From: Hyphomicrobiales bacterium
GTDB taxonomy: Bacteria; Pseudomonadota; Alphaproteobacteria; Rhizobiales; Ancalomicrobiaceae
NCBI GenBank assembly: GCA_021286855.1
Contig: JAJTBO010000017.1
Location: forward strand, 1-64,000
Reading direction: 5' to 3'
Length of the DNA stretch: 64,000 nt
Shown: positions 48,728 through 57,712 of the stretch, piece after piece
Layout of the letters: every line of letters starts with the position of its first letter
Numbering within the stretch: position 1 is the first letter of the stretch
Translations under genes and position numbers: made by a program
The notes under the pieces: generated by a model
The model's input: the letters and a program-made list of their open reading frames with translations, nothing else
Told to the model about the DNA's origin: nothing
Database searches by the model: none

Positions 48728-49584
48728 GGCGATCGACGGGCGGCGAGCCAGTCGGCGAGGAGGTCGAACCACCCCGCCGGCGACGCCGCCGCCCGGGGGA
48801 TCAATCGGCCGTTCCCATCGCGGGCGAAGACCGACCGCCGCGCCGCCAGTCCTTGCGCCAGCCACATCGTGAAGGCGACGCCGAGGGCGAACCCGGCGGC
48901 GACGTCGGAGGGAAAATGCGCGCCGAGCCCGATCCGGGTCAGCGCGATCGCCGCGCCGGCGGCGAAGATCGGCCCGCGCCAGCGCGGGAAGAACAGCGCC
49001 AGCACCGCCGCGCTCGCGCCCGCCGTTGTGGCGTGGCCGGAGGGAAAGGCCGCCCATTTCGAGACGAAGACCGCCGAATGGATCTGGAACACGCCGTCGC
49101 CGACCAACTGCTCCGGACGCGCCCGGCCGAACAGGTTCTTGATCAGGGAAGCAAGGAGGCCGGAACCGGCGACCGAGGCGAAGACGAAACCGAAGGCGCT
49201 TCCGACCTCGGCGAGACGAGCGCGGGCGCGCCGCGACAGTCCCGCCGGATCGATCGCGGCGAGCATCAATACCAGCACGCCGGAGCCGACCAGGATCTCG
49301 ACGCCCTCACCGAACGAGGTGAGCGCGGTGAGCAGGCGATCGGCGGTGGAGCCGTCGACGATCGCCGGCTTCAGCCGCATCCACGGATCGAGCAGGCGGA
49401 CCGCGGCCAGCGCGACGACGAGGCCGACCGCCAACACGACGCTCGGCCGCTCGATCGCCGGCCCCTCCAGACGAGGCCCACGGGCGGGACGAGCGACGAG
49501 ACGGCGGACGCCGGCGACGAGACGCGACGCGGCCGCACGCAGGCGCGGCGCGATCGTCTCGCGAAGGAAACGGCGGTCGATCAC
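48718..49584 (-). CDS. PAP2-family membrane phosphatase
   Basis: This 288-residue integral membrane protein has about six hydrophobic segments. It shows the three PAP2 active-site motifs: KNLFGRARPE, FPSGHATTAG and TRIGLGAHFPSDVAAG. Such enzymes remove phosphate from lipid phosphates such as phosphatidic acid or undecaprenyl pyrophosphate on the outer face of the membrane. The chosen start is GTG 49584 (VIDRRFLRET); the longer reading frame above it is arginine-rich and not protein-like. The substrate is not known. It converges on metC. Confidence 0.88.
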   Translation of the reverse strand: MIDRRFLRETIAPRLRAAASRLVAGVRRLVARPARGPRLEGPAIERPSVVLAVGLVVALAAVRLLDPWMRLKPAIVDGSTADRLLTALTSFGEGVEILVGSGVLVLMLAAIDPAGLSRRARARLAEVGSAFGFVFASVAGSGLLASLIKNLFGRARPEQLVGDGVFQIHSAVFVSKWAAFPSGHATTAGASAAVLALFFPRWRGPIFAAGAAIALTRIGLGAHFPSDVAAGFALGVAFTMWLAQGLAARRSVFARDGNGRLIPRAAASPAGWFDLLADWLAARRSPQA

Positions 49585-49663
49585 GGTGGGGGAACCTCGT
49601 CGTGCCGGTGGCGGGCCGCCCGACCTAACACGACGGCGGCGGCTCGGTCGAGCCGTGGCGCGT

Positions 49664-49942
49664 TCACATGCCCGGAGGCAGCAGCGCGGCGACGGTAATC
49701 GGCGGCAGGCCGTTCGAACCCTCCTCGCCCGGCACCGGCGGCAACAGCGGCATGCGGCGGGCCGGCGCGGGCGCCCCGGCGGCAACCGGGGTCGGCGGCG
49801 GCGGCGCCGGCGTGGCGGCGATCGGCGAGACGTAGTCGGACTCGAAGCTCGACGTCGCGCCCGAGCAGCCGCCGAGCGACACGGCGGCGCCGAGGAGCGC
49901 GGAGGCGGCGAGAAGACGGAGGGCGGCGCTGGTCTCGATCAC
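49664..49942 (-). CDS. Small proline-rich lipoprotein
   Basis: A 92-residue predicted lipoprotein. From GTG 49942 it reads VIETSAALRLL, a hydrophobic signal, then the lipobox SLGGC with the lipidated Cys near residue 24. The mature part is rich in Ala and Pro (PAPPPPTPVAAGAP) and ends EEGSNGLPPITVAALLPPGM. GGAG lies 12 bases before the GTG; a longer ATG start at 50023 would put basic residues ahead of the signal. No function is recognised. It lies upstream of the PAP2 gene on the same strand, 79 bp apart. Confidence 0.6.
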   Translation of the reverse strand: MIETSAALRLLAASALLGAAVSLGGCSGATSSFESDYVSPIAATPAPPPPTPVAAGAPAPARRMPLLPPVPGEEGSNGLPPITVAALLPPGM

Positions 49943-50343
49943 GGGAGAGAACTCCACTTCGCTGTCTCGTGAAATGGCCGAAGGGCGCATTCCGGCGCGG
50001 CGTCGGCCGCGATGAACCGCCATGAAAATTCCTTCTTCGCGTCGAGATTCCGTTAATCACCGCACCGCGTCGAGCCGCGCCGCCCTGCGATCGTCCGAAC
50101 TGGTTGACGAGCCGTGAACCGGACGCGCCGGAAACACCCGAATGTGAACCATTTCCGTCACATTCCAGGGCCCTTCGATCGAAGTTGCATGAGAAATGTG
50201 TAATATGTCGCTCCGCACTTGCTTCATGTCAAAGAACCGAGGGGGAAGCTCGTGCGAGAGACGTGCCGCGCGCCGCTGCGCGGTATCATCAGCCCCTTGA
50301 TTCGAGGAACATGGCCTACGAAAGGCCGGAGAGGAACGTCTCG
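49943..50343. other. Intergenic region upstream of korA
   Basis: This 401-bp gap holds no supported gene. It is AT-richer than its surroundings near 50150-50220, where a -10-like TAATAT (50201-50206) may belong to a korA promoter, but no good -35 matches it. The leftward lipoprotein gene would also be started from here. No riboswitch-like fold was recognised by eye. Confidence 0.4.
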
Positions 50344-52083
50344 ATGTCGACCACGAGAAAGTCGGTGGCCATCGTCATCGCCGGCAGCGGCGGGACGGGC
50401 GCCATCACCGCCGGGAGCACGCTGCTCGCGACCGCCGCGCGCGACGGCCATTACGGGCTGATGACCAAGCTCTCCGGCGCACAGGTGCGCGGCGGCGAAG
50501 CGGCGGCCTTGATCGAGATCGGCCCCGAGCCGATCGAGGCTCAGCCGGACCGTTTCGACGCCCTCATCGCTCTCGACTGGGAAAACATTGACCGTTTCGC
50601 CCCCGAGATCCCGCTCGACGGCGACAGCCTCGTCTTCTCCGATCCGAAGGCCGGCGCCGTGCCGCCGGTGATCGCCGCGACCGGCGCGCGCATCGTCGAG
50701 ATGCCGTTCACCGCGCTCGCCCATTCGGTCGAAGGCGGCCGCGTCAACATGGTCGGCTTCGGCGTCGCCGCGACCCTCGCCGGCCTCGACGATGACGCGA
50801 TCGAGGCCGCGGTGCGCGCCCAGATCGGCGGCAAGGGCGAGAAGGCGGTCGCCGCCTCGCTCGCCGCCGCCCGGGTCGGCGAAGAGGCGCTGAACGCGCT
50901 CGGCCTCTCCTTCGCGCTGCCGATGGGCGAGAAGAAGACGCGCTGGATGTGCTCCGGCAACGACGCGGTCGGCCTCGGCGCGCTGCGCGGCGGCATCGAA
51001 TTCGTCGCCGCCTATCCGATCACCCCGGCGACCGAGATCACCGAGTGGCTGGCGGTCGAGATGCAGGAGCACGGCGGCCGCGTCGTCCTCGCCGAGGACG
51101 AGATCGCCGCGATCAACATGTGCTGCGGCGCGTCCTTCGCCGGCGTGCCGACGATGACCATCACCTCCGGTCCCGGCCTCGCCCTCAAGGTCGAGACGCT
51201 GGGTCTGGCGGTCGCCGCCGAACTGCCGATGGTGGTGGTCGACGTGATGCGCGTGGGCCCGTCGACCGGCGTTCCGACCAAGTCCGATCAGGGCGATCTC
51301 GACATCGCGCTGCGCGGCACGCCCGGCGACGCGCCGCGCGTCGTGCTGGCGCCGATGTCGATCGCCGACTGCGCCTCGACCACCGAATGGGCGGTCAACG
51401 TCGCCGAGGCGCTGCAGACGCCGGTGATGCTGCTCTCCGACCAGTCGATCGGCCAGACCCAGACGATCATCGACATTCCGGAAAATCGGCCGGCCAAGCT
51501 GCGCCGCCTGACCGAGCCCTTCGCCGAAGGCGTCGACTTCCGCCGCTACGCCCTCACCGACAGCGGCGTCTCGCCGATGCCGGCGCCCGGCCGTCCCGGC
51601 ACCCAGTGGGTCGCCGACGGCCTGTCGCACAAGGAGAGCGGCCACCCCTCCAACGCCGCGGTCGATCACGTCGCGCAGCTGAACAAGCGCCTGCGCAAGC
51701 TGGAGCTCTTCGACTGGGGCGACGGTTGGGCCGAGACCTTCGGCCCGGCCGACGCCACGACCGCGCTGGTCGCCTTCGGCTCGACGGTCGGACCGGCCAA
51801 GGAGGCGGCGCGTCGGCTGACCGCCGCCGGCCAGCCGACCAAGGTCGTGGCGCTGCGGCTGATCTCGCCGCTCAGGAAGGGACCGTTCGCCGCCGCGCTC
51901 GCCGGTGCGCGGCGCGTCGTCGTGGTCGAGCAGAACGCCTCGGGCCAGCTCTACAGGCATCTGCTCGGCGAGAAGGCCCTGCCCACCTTCGCCGAGAGCT
52001 TCGCCCGGCCGGGCCCCGCCCCGTTCCGTCCCGCCGAAATCGTCGCCCAACTCGAAACCGCGCTCGCCGAGGCCGCCGAATGA
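50344..52083 (+). CDS. korA: 2-oxoglutarate:acceptor oxidoreductase, alpha subunit (gamma-alpha fusion)
   Basis: KorA and KorB form a thiamine-diphosphate enzyme that oxidatively decarboxylates a 2-oxo acid to acyl-CoA and passes electrons to ferredoxin. The 579-residue KorA has a gamma-type domain (about 8-190, with GSGGTGAITAGSTLL and LSGAQVRGGEAAALI) fused to the alpha domain (about 205-579, with AAYPITPATEITEWLAVEM). ATG 50344 has GGAGAGG nine bases upstream. korB follows with an ATGA overlap. 2-oxoglutarate is the usual substrate of this gene order, but pyruvate or branched-chain acids remain possible. Confidence 0.92.
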   Translation: MSTTRKSVAIVIAGSGGTGAITAGSTLLATAARDGHYGLMTKLSGAQVRGGEAAALIEIGPEPIEAQPDRFDALIALDWENIDRFAPEIPLDGDSLVFSDPKAGAVPPVIAATGARIVEMPFTALAHSVEGGRVNMVGFGVAATLAGLDDDAIEAAVRAQIGGKGEKAVAASLAAARVGEEALNALGLSFALPMGEKKTRWMCSGNDAVGLGALRGGIEFVAAYPITPATEITEWLAVEMQEHGGRVVLAEDEIAAINMCCGASFAGVPTMTITSGPGLALKVETLGLAVAAELPMVVVDVMRVGPSTGVPTKSDQGDLDIALRGTPGDAPRVVLAPMSIADCASTTEWAVNVAEALQTPVMLLSDQSIGQTQTIIDIPENRPAKLRRLTEPFAEGVDFRRYALTDSGVSPMPAPGRPGTQWVADGLSHKESGHPSNAAVDHVAQLNKRLRKLELFDWGDGWAETFGPADATTALVAFGSTVGPAKEAARRLTAAGQPTKVVALRLISPLRKGPFAAALAGARRVVVVEQNASGQLYRHLLGEKALPTFAESFARPGPAPFRPAEIVAQLETALAEAAE

Positions 52084-52931
52084 CCGTCCACGAAGCTCCC
52101 CACGCCTGCCCGCAGCAGGCACTCACCCTGAAGGACTTCAAGTCGTCGGTCGAGCCGATCTGGTGCTCGGGCTGCGGCGACTTCGGCGTGCTGCAGGCCC
52201 TGCAGCGGGCGCTGGCCGAACTCGGCCGGCCGCCGCACGAGGTCGTCGTGGTCTCCGGCATCGGCTGCTCGTCGCGGCTTCCCGCCTATACGACCGCCTA
52301 CGGCTTCCACGGCGTGCACGGCCGCGCGCTGCCGGTGGCGACCGGCCTGAAGCTCGCCCGGCCCGATCTCGAGGTGATCACGGTCGGCGGCGACGGCGAC
52401 GGCTATTCGATCGGCGGCAACCACTTCCTGCACGCCTGCCGGCGCAACGTGAACCTGACCTACATCGTCATGGACAATCGGGTCTACGGCATGACCAAAG
52501 GCCAGCCGTCGCCGACCACCGAGGCCGATTGGGACAGCGACGCCGCCCCCGGCGGCACCGGCGTCAAGCCGTTCTCGCCGCTCGCCATCGCGCTCGCGGC
52601 CGGCGCCAACTTCGTCGCCCGCGGCTTCGCCCTCGACGTCAAGCCGCTGGCGAACCTGATCGTCGAGGCGGTCCGCCACCCCGGCTTCTCGTTCCTCGAG
52701 GTGCTCTCCCCCTGCATCACCTTCCGCCCGGAAGAGATGGAGTGGAAGAAGTCGATCGAACGCAACGCGGTCCAGGCGACCGCCGATCGCGCCGCGGCGA
52801 CCGCGGCGATCCTCGGCGGCGGCGAGATGGCGACCGGCGTGTTCTTCAAGGGCGACCGCGGCTCCTACGCCGAGGCCCCCAAGGGCCACGGCGACGCGGA
52901 GAAGATCGCGGCGAAGTTCCTGGTCGCCTGA
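52080..52931 (+). CDS. korB: 2-oxoglutarate:acceptor oxidoreductase, beta subunit
   Basis: KorB is the thiamine-diphosphate subunit of the oxidoreductase. The 283 residues contain CSGCGDFGVL and GIGCSSRLPAY, whose cysteines are the usual ligands of a 4Fe-4S cluster, and the ThDP/Mg site GGDGDGYSIGGNHF followed by DNRVYGMTKGQPSPTT. ATG 52080 overlaps the korA stop. A terminator follows. An Fe-S enzyme of this sort depends on the Suf system encoded 5 kb away. Confidence 0.94.
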   Translation: MTVHEAPHACPQQALTLKDFKSSVEPIWCSGCGDFGVLQALQRALAELGRPPHEVVVVSGIGCSSRLPAYTTAYGFHGVHGRALPVATGLKLARPDLEVITVGGDGDGYSIGGNHFLHACRRNVNLTYIVMDNRVYGMTKGQPSPTTEADWDSDAAPGGTGVKPFSPLAIALAAGANFVARGFALDVKPLANLIVEAVRHPGFSFLEVLSPCITFRPEEMEWKKSIERNAVQATADRAAATAAILGGGEMATGVFFKGDRGSYAEAPKGHGDAEKIAAKFLVA

Positions 52932-52950
52932 GGCGTCCACCCTCGAACGA

Positions 52951-52986
52951 GAAACGGCCCGCCTCGTCGGCGGGCCGCTTTCGTTT
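52951..52986. terminator. Bidirectional terminator between korB and tgt
   Basis: Perfect 9-bp arms (52955-52963 and 52969-52977) enclose a TCGTC loop. An A run precedes and a T-rich run follows, so the hairpin can end both korB and the convergent tgt transcript. Confidence 0.75.
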
Positions 52987-52992
52987 GGAGGC

Positions 52993-54141
52993 TCAGAGCG
53001 CCTCGATGTCGCCCCGCGCCCAGCCTTCCATCGTCTCCGCCTTCCAATCGGCGTAGCGGCCGGCCTCGATCGCGTCGCGCGCGCCCTGCATCAGGGTCTG
53101 GTAATAGGCGAGGTTGATCCGGGTCAGCAGCATCGAGCCGAGCGCCTCGCCGGTGCGGACGAGATGGTGCAGATAGGCCCGCGACCACTCCCGCGCCGCC
53201 GGCTCCGGGCTCGTCTCGTCGATCGGCCGGGGGTCGTCGGCGTGTCGCGCGTTCTTGAGGTTCACCCGGCCGCGCGCCGTGAAGATCTGGCCGTGCCGCC
53301 CCGCCCGGGTCGGCATCACGCAGTCGAACATGTCGACGCCGCGCTCGACCGCTTCGACGATGTCGTGCGGCGTGCCGACCCCCATCAGGTAGCGCGGCCG
53401 ATCGGCGGGCAGCAGCGGCGCGGTCGCCGCGATCACCCGGAGCATCACCTCCTGCGGCTCGCCGACCGCGAGCCCGCCGAGCGCATAGCCGTGGAAGCCG
53501 ACGTCGACGAGACCCTTCGCCGAGCGTTCGCGAAGCTCGAGATCGTCGCCGCCCTGGACGATGCCGAAGATCCCGTGGCCGCGCTTGCCGAAGAACGCCG
53601 CCTTCGACCGCTCCGCCCAACGCAGGGAAAGCTCCATGGCGCGGTTCATGTCGTCCCGCGTCGTCGGCAGCTTGACGCATTCGTCGAGCTGCATCTGGAT
53701 GTTCGAGCCGAGCAGCCCCTGGATCTCGATCGAGCGCTCCGGCGTCAGCTCGTATTTGGCGCCGTCGATGTGGCTGGAGAAGGTGACGCCCTTCTCGGTG
53801 ATCTTGCGCAGCTGGGCGAGCGACATCACCTGGAAGCCGCCGGAATCGGTCAGGATCGGATGCGGCCAGTTCATGAAGCGATGCAGGCCGCCGAGCCGCG
53901 CCACCCGCTCCGCGCCCGGGCGCAGCATCAGATGATAGGTGTTGCCGAGGAGGACGTCGGCCCCGAGCGCCCTCACCTGTTCGGGATACATGCATTTGAC
54001 GGTCGCCTGGGTGCCGACCGGCATGAAGGCCGGCGTGCGGATCTCGCCGTGCGCGGTGGTCACGACGCCGCGTCGCGCCGCGCCGTCGGTGGCGAGCAGA
54101 CGGAAGCCGAAGTCGGGCGTGTCGTCGAGCGTGTCGGTCAT
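52993..54141 (-). CDS. tgt: tRNA-guanine transglycosylase, without the usual zinc ligands
   Basis: Tgt exchanges guanine 34 of tRNAs with GUN anticodons for preQ1 on the way to queuosine. The 382-residue TIM barrel has the catalytic aspartates in [11 protein letters not shown] and [13 protein letters not shown], and the specificity loop GGLAVGEP. In E. coli and Zymomonas three Cys (CxCxxC) and one His near the C-terminus bind structural zinc. Here the Cys segment reads [10 protein letters not shown] (309-318), and the His position reads RIN (341-343), so all four ligands appear lost. The rest is well conserved, so the enzyme is probably active. It overlaps queA by ATGA. Confidence 0.96.
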   Translation of the reverse strand: MTDTLDDTPDFGFRLLATDGAARRGVVTTAHGEIRTPAFMPVGTQATVKCMYPEQVRALGADVLLGNTYHLMLRPGAERVARLGGLHRFMNWPHPILTDSGGFQVMSLAQLRKITEKGVTFSSHIDGAKYELTPERSIEIQGLLGSNIQMQLDECVKLPTTRDDMNRAMELSLRWAERSKAAFFGKRGHGIFGIVQGGDDLELRERSAKGLVDVGFHGYALGGLAVGEPQEVMLRVIAATAPLLPADRPRYLMGVGTPHDIVEAVERGVDMFDCVMPTRAGRHGQIFTARGRVNLKNARHADDPRPIDETSPEPAAREWSRAYLHHLVRTGEALGSMLLTRINLAYYQTLMQGARDAIEAGRYADWKAETMEGWARGDIEAL

Positions 54142-55220
54142 GGGGCGTCCGGAAAGAGCAGCGAGGCGTCGCCGTAGGAATAGAAGCGATAGCCGCCGGC
54201 GATCGCATGGGCATAGGCCCGCTTCATCCGATCGAGGCCGGAAAAGGCCGAGACCAGCATGAACAGCGTCGAGCGCGGCAGGTGGAAGTTGGTCATCAGC
54301 GCATCGATCGAGCGGACCTTGCGCCCCGGCGTGATGAAGATGTTCGTCGCGCCGGAAAAGGCGGAAAGCCGTCCGGCTTCGTCGCAGGCGCTCTCCAGGA
54401 TCCTGAGCGAGGTCGTGCCGACCGCGACGATCCGCCCGCCGCGCGCCCGGACCGCGTTGAGCCGCTCCGCCGTCTCGCCCGTCAGCACGCCGCTCTCGAA
54501 GTGCATGACGTGGTCGGCGGTGTCGTCGGCCTTGACGGGGAGAAAGGTGCCGGCCCCGACGTGCAGCGTCACGAAGTGGCGCTCCACCCCGAGCGCGTCG
54601 AGCCGGGCGAACATCGCCTCGGTGAAGTGCAGCCCGGCGGTCGGCGCGGCGACCGCGCCCTCCTCGCGGGCGAAGATCGTCTGGTAGTCGGTCGCGTCCT
54701 GCGCGTCGGCGGCCCGCTTCGCGCCGATGTAGGGCGGCAGCGGCATCGACCCGACCGCGTGGATCGCCCGATCGAGATCGGGACCGGAGAGATCGAAGGC
54801 GACGTCGACGATCCCGTCCTCTCCCTTCGCCGTGACGGTTCCCCAGACCTCCCCGAGGGCGCAGACGCGGCCCGCCTCGCCGAAGATCACCCGATCGCCG
54901 ACCTTCAGCCGCTTGCCCGGCCGCGCGAAGGCGCGCCAGAGGTTCGCCGCCGTCCGTTCGATCAGATTGAAGGCGACGGCCGTGCGCGCCTCGCCCCGGA
55001 TGCGGACGCCGTGCAACTCGGCCGGGATCACCCGCGTGTCGTTGAAGACGAGCGCGTCGCCCGGCGCGAGAAAGGCCGGCAGATCGCCGACGGTCGCGTC
55101 GACGAACTCCGGTTCCCCTCCCGGCCGCACCACGAGCAGCCGCGCGCTCTCGCGCGGGGTCGCGGGGCGCAGGGCGATGTTGTCGGGCGGAAGCTCGAAA
55201 TCGAAGAGGTCGACGCGCAT
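54138..55220 (-). CDS. queA: S-adenosylmethionine:tRNA ribosyltransferase-isomerase
   Basis: QueA adds the epoxycyclopentane ring from S-adenosylmethionine to preQ1 in tRNA, giving epoxyqueuosine. The 360 residues start [19 protein letters not shown] and hold [33 protein letters not shown] and [17 protein letters not shown], all family marks. ATG 55220 is the normal N-terminus; the frame is open upstream but not protein-like. tgt follows with a 4-bp overlap, so the two queuosine enzymes are made together. queF, queG and other pathway genes are not in this window. Confidence 0.98.
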   Translation of the reverse strand: MRVDLFDFELPPDNIALRPATPRESARLLVVRPGGEPEFVDATVGDLPAFLAPGDALVFNDTRVIPAELHGVRIRGEARTAVAFNLIERTAANLWRAFARPGKRLKVGDRVIFGEAGRVCALGEVWGTVTAKGEDGIVDVAFDLSGPDLDRAIHAVGSMPLPPYIGAKRAADAQDATDYQTIFAREEGAVAAPTAGLHFTEAMFARLDALGVERHFVTLHVGAGTFLPVKADDTADHVMHFESGVLTGETAERLNAVRARGGRIVAVGTTSLRILESACDEAGRLSAFSGATNIFITPGRKVRSIDALMTNFHLPRSTLFMLVSAFSGLDRMKRAYAHAIAGGYRFYSYGDASLLFPDAP

Positions 55221-55271
55221 GTGGGCTCTCTTAGTCGCGACCGCGCCACGACGCCAGTCTTTCCAAACGAA

Positions 55272-55299
55272 GACGGCCGGAGCTCTCGCCCCGGCCGTC
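55272..55299 (-). terminator. Terminator after the cyclophilin gene
   Basis: Perfect 9-bp arms (55272-55280 and 55291-55299) with a 10-base loop lie 22 bases after the cyclophilin stop. On the minus strand TTCGTTT follows. The hairpin separates this gene from queA. Confidence 0.55.
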
Positions 55300-55321
55300 G
55301 AATTCGCATCGCTTCGAAGGC

Positions 55322-55798
55322 TCAGCCCTCGATGTCGGCCATGACCTTCATCGAGATCATCTTGTCGGGGTTCTGGACCGGCTCGCCGCGCTTGATCTTG
55401 TCGACGTTCTCCATGCCTTCGACGACCTTGCCCCACACGGTGTACTGGCGGTCGAGGAAGCGGGCGTCGTCGAAGCAGATGAAGAACTGCGAGTTGGCCG
55501 AGTTCGGGTTCATCGCCCGCGCCATCGAGGCGGTGCCGCGCACGTGCGGCTCGGCGTTGAACTCCGCCTTGAGGTCCGGGTACTTCGAACCGCCGGTGCC
55601 GCGGCCGAGCGGGCAGCCGGTCTGGGCCATGAAGCCCTCGATGACGCGGTGGAAGACGATCCCGTCATAGAAGCCCTCGCGCGCCAGCTTCTTGATGTGC
55701 GCGACATGGTTCGGCGCGAGGTCCGGGCGCATGGCGATCACCACCTTGCCCTGGGTGGTTTCGATGACGAGGGTGTTTTCCGGGTCGAGAGCGGTCAT
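55322..55798 (-). CDS. ppi: Cyclophilin-type peptidyl-prolyl isomerase
   Basis: A 158-residue cytosolic cyclophilin that speeds cis-trans isomerisation of prolyl bonds. The active-site segments are [17 protein letters not shown] (Arg/Phe/Gln) and [13 protein letters not shown], with [11 protein letters not shown] near the end. There is no signal peptide. The start at ATG 55798 gives [11 protein letters not shown]; a longer in-frame reading is arginine-rich and not supported. In some relatives two such genes stand side by side before queA-tgt; here there is one. Confidence 0.96.
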   Translation of the reverse strand: MTALDPENTLVIETTQGKVVIAMRPDLAPNHVAHIKKLAREGFYDGIVFHRVIEGFMAQTGCPLGRGTGGSKYPDLKAEFNAEPHVRGTASMARAMNPNSANSQFFICFDDARFLDRQYTVWGKVVEGMENVDKIKRGEPVQNPDKMISMKVMADIEG

Positions 55799-55910
55799 GA
55801 AGGATCGGTCCTGGTTCCGTGGTCGGATGGGAAGGCGGATCGCCCGCGTTTCCCGTCGGTCTCCCGCGTTATCGACCGAAACCGAGCCGAGGGCAACCGC
55901 GCGTTTGGCC

Positions 55911-56282
55911 TCACGCCGGCGCGCTCGTCCTCGTCCGCCGCGCCTTCGGCTTCGCCTTTTCCGCCGCCGCCCGCCGCGACGCCCCGATCGCGCCGCGCGC
56001 CCACTCGGCGAAGACGTCGGGATCGTCGAACACCTCCTCCGGCGCCCGCGCATAGGACATCACCGTCGTCCGTCCGGTCTTGGTCGTGTAGGAGAAGCGC
56101 GGCAGATCGCGCGCGTCGAAGGCCGGACCATTCTCGCCGTCGACCTTGAAGAACAGCTGCTCGCCGATCACCAGGGCGAAGGCGAGCCCCTCGTGCCAAA
56201 GACACAGCCCGCCGAACATCCGCTTCGAGGTGACGTGCCCGAGCGGCCGGCACAGATCGCGATAGAATTCGACGTCGGTCAC
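55911..56282 (-). CDS. TfoX N-terminal-domain protein
   Basis: The 123-residue protein has the TfoX-N domain (about 3-95). This domain occurs in the competence regulator TfoX/Sxy, but also in many small stand-alone proteins of unknown role. Visible family segments are SKRMFGGLCLWHEGLAFAL and GEQLFFKVDGEN, followed by SYARAPEEVFDD. The C-terminal 25 residues are rich in Lys, Arg and Ala. The start is GTG 56282, overlapping the stop of the LysE gene as GTGA. A competence role is uncertain, though comEC is also in this window. Confidence 0.85.
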   Translation of the reverse strand: MTDVEFYRDLCRPLGHVTSKRMFGGLCLWHEGLAFALVIGEQLFFKVDGENGPAFDARDLPRFSYTTKTGRTTVMSYARAPEEVFDDPDVFAEWARGAIGASRRAAAEKAKPKARRTRTSAPA

Positions 56283-56932
56283 GAAGTGATCTCCCGAGCG
56301 AGCCGCGCCAGATCGACGAAGGCCGGCCACAGCGAGGCGACCAGCGACGCGGCCATGGTGAGATTGAACAGGCGCAGACGCGTCGGCTCGTGCAGCAGAT
56401 GCGCGATGCTCGCGCCGAGGCCGGTCCAGGCGCAGGTCGAGGCGATCGAGATCGGCAGGAAGACGGCGACCAGAAACGCCGCGCCGCCGATCGCGCCGAA
56501 ACCGTCCGGCACATAGACCGACACCGCCGAGATCGCCGTCACCCACCCCTTGGCGTTGACCCATTGAAAGGCCGCCGCCTGAAAGAAGCCGAACGGTTTC
56601 GCGGCCGCGCCCTTCGTCCGCACCTCGACGCCGCGCGACACCGGTTGGAACGCGATCTTTGCGGCGAGCCACAGGAGATAGGCGACGCCGACCACCTCGA
56701 TCGCGTCGTGCAGCCAGGGCGCAGCGCGGAACATTCCCCCGAGCCCGAGCGCCACCAGCGCCGTCATCGCCGGAAACCCGACGACGACGCCGGCGATGTG
56801 CGGGATCGTGCGCCGGAACCCGAAGTTCACGCCCGAGGCGAGCAACATCAGGTTGTTCGGCCCCGGCGTCATCGAGGAAATCAGGGTGAAGACGACGAGC
56901 GCGATCGTCTGATCGACGTAGTCGGCGAACAT
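56279..56932 (-). CDS. LysE/RhtB-family exporter
   Basis: A 217-residue membrane protein of the LysE/RhtB group, with about six hydrophobic segments. It shows the conserved SSMTPGPNNLMLLASG after the first helix and FQWVNAKGWVTAIS in the middle. The family exports amino acids such as homoserine, threonine or lysine; the substrate is not known. It is the second LysE member in the window, only distantly like the one at 10.2 kb. Its stop overlaps the TfoX-N gene by GTGA, so the two are probably translated together. No terminator was seen upstream, where the tenA end lies 115 bp away. Confidence 0.9.
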   Translation of the reverse strand: MFADYVDQTIALVVFTLISSMTPGPNNLMLLASGVNFGFRRTIPHIAGVVVGFPAMTALVALGLGGMFRAAPWLHDAIEVVGVAYLLWLAAKIAFQPVSRGVEVRTKGAAAKPFGFFQAAAFQWVNAKGWVTAISAVSVYVPDGFGAIGGAAFLVAVFLPISIASTCAWTGLGASIAHLLHEPTRLRLFNLTMAASLVASLWPAFVDLARLAREITS

Positions 56933-57046
56933 CTTTTGGCTTTCCGCATTCGAAGGCTTTGCGTGACGTCCGCCGCGACATTCGCCTCGGGCTTTGCCGA
57001 AGTCTAGACGAGGTCGGAAGCCGCACGAAATCCGCGCTCCTGCGGA

Positions 57047-57712
57047 TCACCCGCCGGCTTCGAGCCCCATCGACCAGAAGTCCGCTTCGAGCAGGCTCGC
57101 CTGGGCGAAGATCTCGCAGAGGTCGGAAAACCGCGCCTCGGTCATCGACCGCGCCGCCAACTGGTCCAGCTGCGCCCGCGCCGCCCGCGCCACGTCCGCA
57201 TAGCCCGCTCCGGAATATTCGGCGATCCAGGCGGCGTAGGGGTTGGCCGGTTCGAGCGCGCCCGGTCGCGTCGCCAGATCCGCCGCGATCTCGGCATAGC
57301 CGACGATGCAGGGCGCGAGCGCCACGTGCAGGTCGAGGAGATCGCCGCGTAGGCCCGTATCGAGCACGTAACGGGTATAGGCCGTCGTGGCCCGGTGCTC
57401 CGGCGTCGTCTCCAGCACCGTGAGCGGGATCCCGCGGCTCCCGCAGAGTCGCACGTGCAGATCCATCTCGACGTCGAGGATCGCCTTCAGCCCCTCGAAG
57501 GAGGCGCGCATCTCGGTGAGATCGCGCCCCTTGAAGACGGCGAGCGCATAGGCCCGCGCGAACTGGATCAGGAACAGCCAGTCCTGGACCAGATAGGCGT
57601 CGAAGGCCGCCCGCGGCAACGATCCGTCGCCGAGCCCGTCAACGAACGTATGCGCCACATAGGCCCGCCAAGCGTCGAGCCGGGCGGCGCGCAGGCGATC
57701 GAAGAGATCCAT
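57047..57712 (-). CDS. tenA: TenA-family aminopyrimidine aminohydrolase / thiaminase II
   Basis: TenA enzymes hydrolyse aminopyrimidine breakdown products of thiamine to recover the pyrimidine half, or cleave thiamine. The 221-residue, all-helical protein has the likely nucleophile Cys in LAPCIVGYAEIA, the aromatic YLVQDWLFLIQFAR segment near the start, and a closing acidic motif LLEADFWSMGLE. ATG 57712 forms TGATG with the sufA stop (GTG 57715 would overlap as GTGA). It is the last gene of the suf operon, an uncommon place for a thiamine gene. No TPP riboswitch lies nearby. Confidence 0.9.
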   Translation of the reverse strand: MDLFDRLRAARLDAWRAYVAHTFVDGLGDGSLPRAAFDAYLVQDWLFLIQFARAYALAVFKGRDLTEMRASFEGLKAILDVEMDLHVRLCGSRGIPLTVLETTPEHRATTAYTRYVLDTGLRGDLLDLHVALAPCIVGYAEIAADLATRPGALEPANPYAAWIAEYSGAGYADVARAARAQLDQLAARSMTEARFSDLCEIFAQASLLEADFWSMGLEAGG

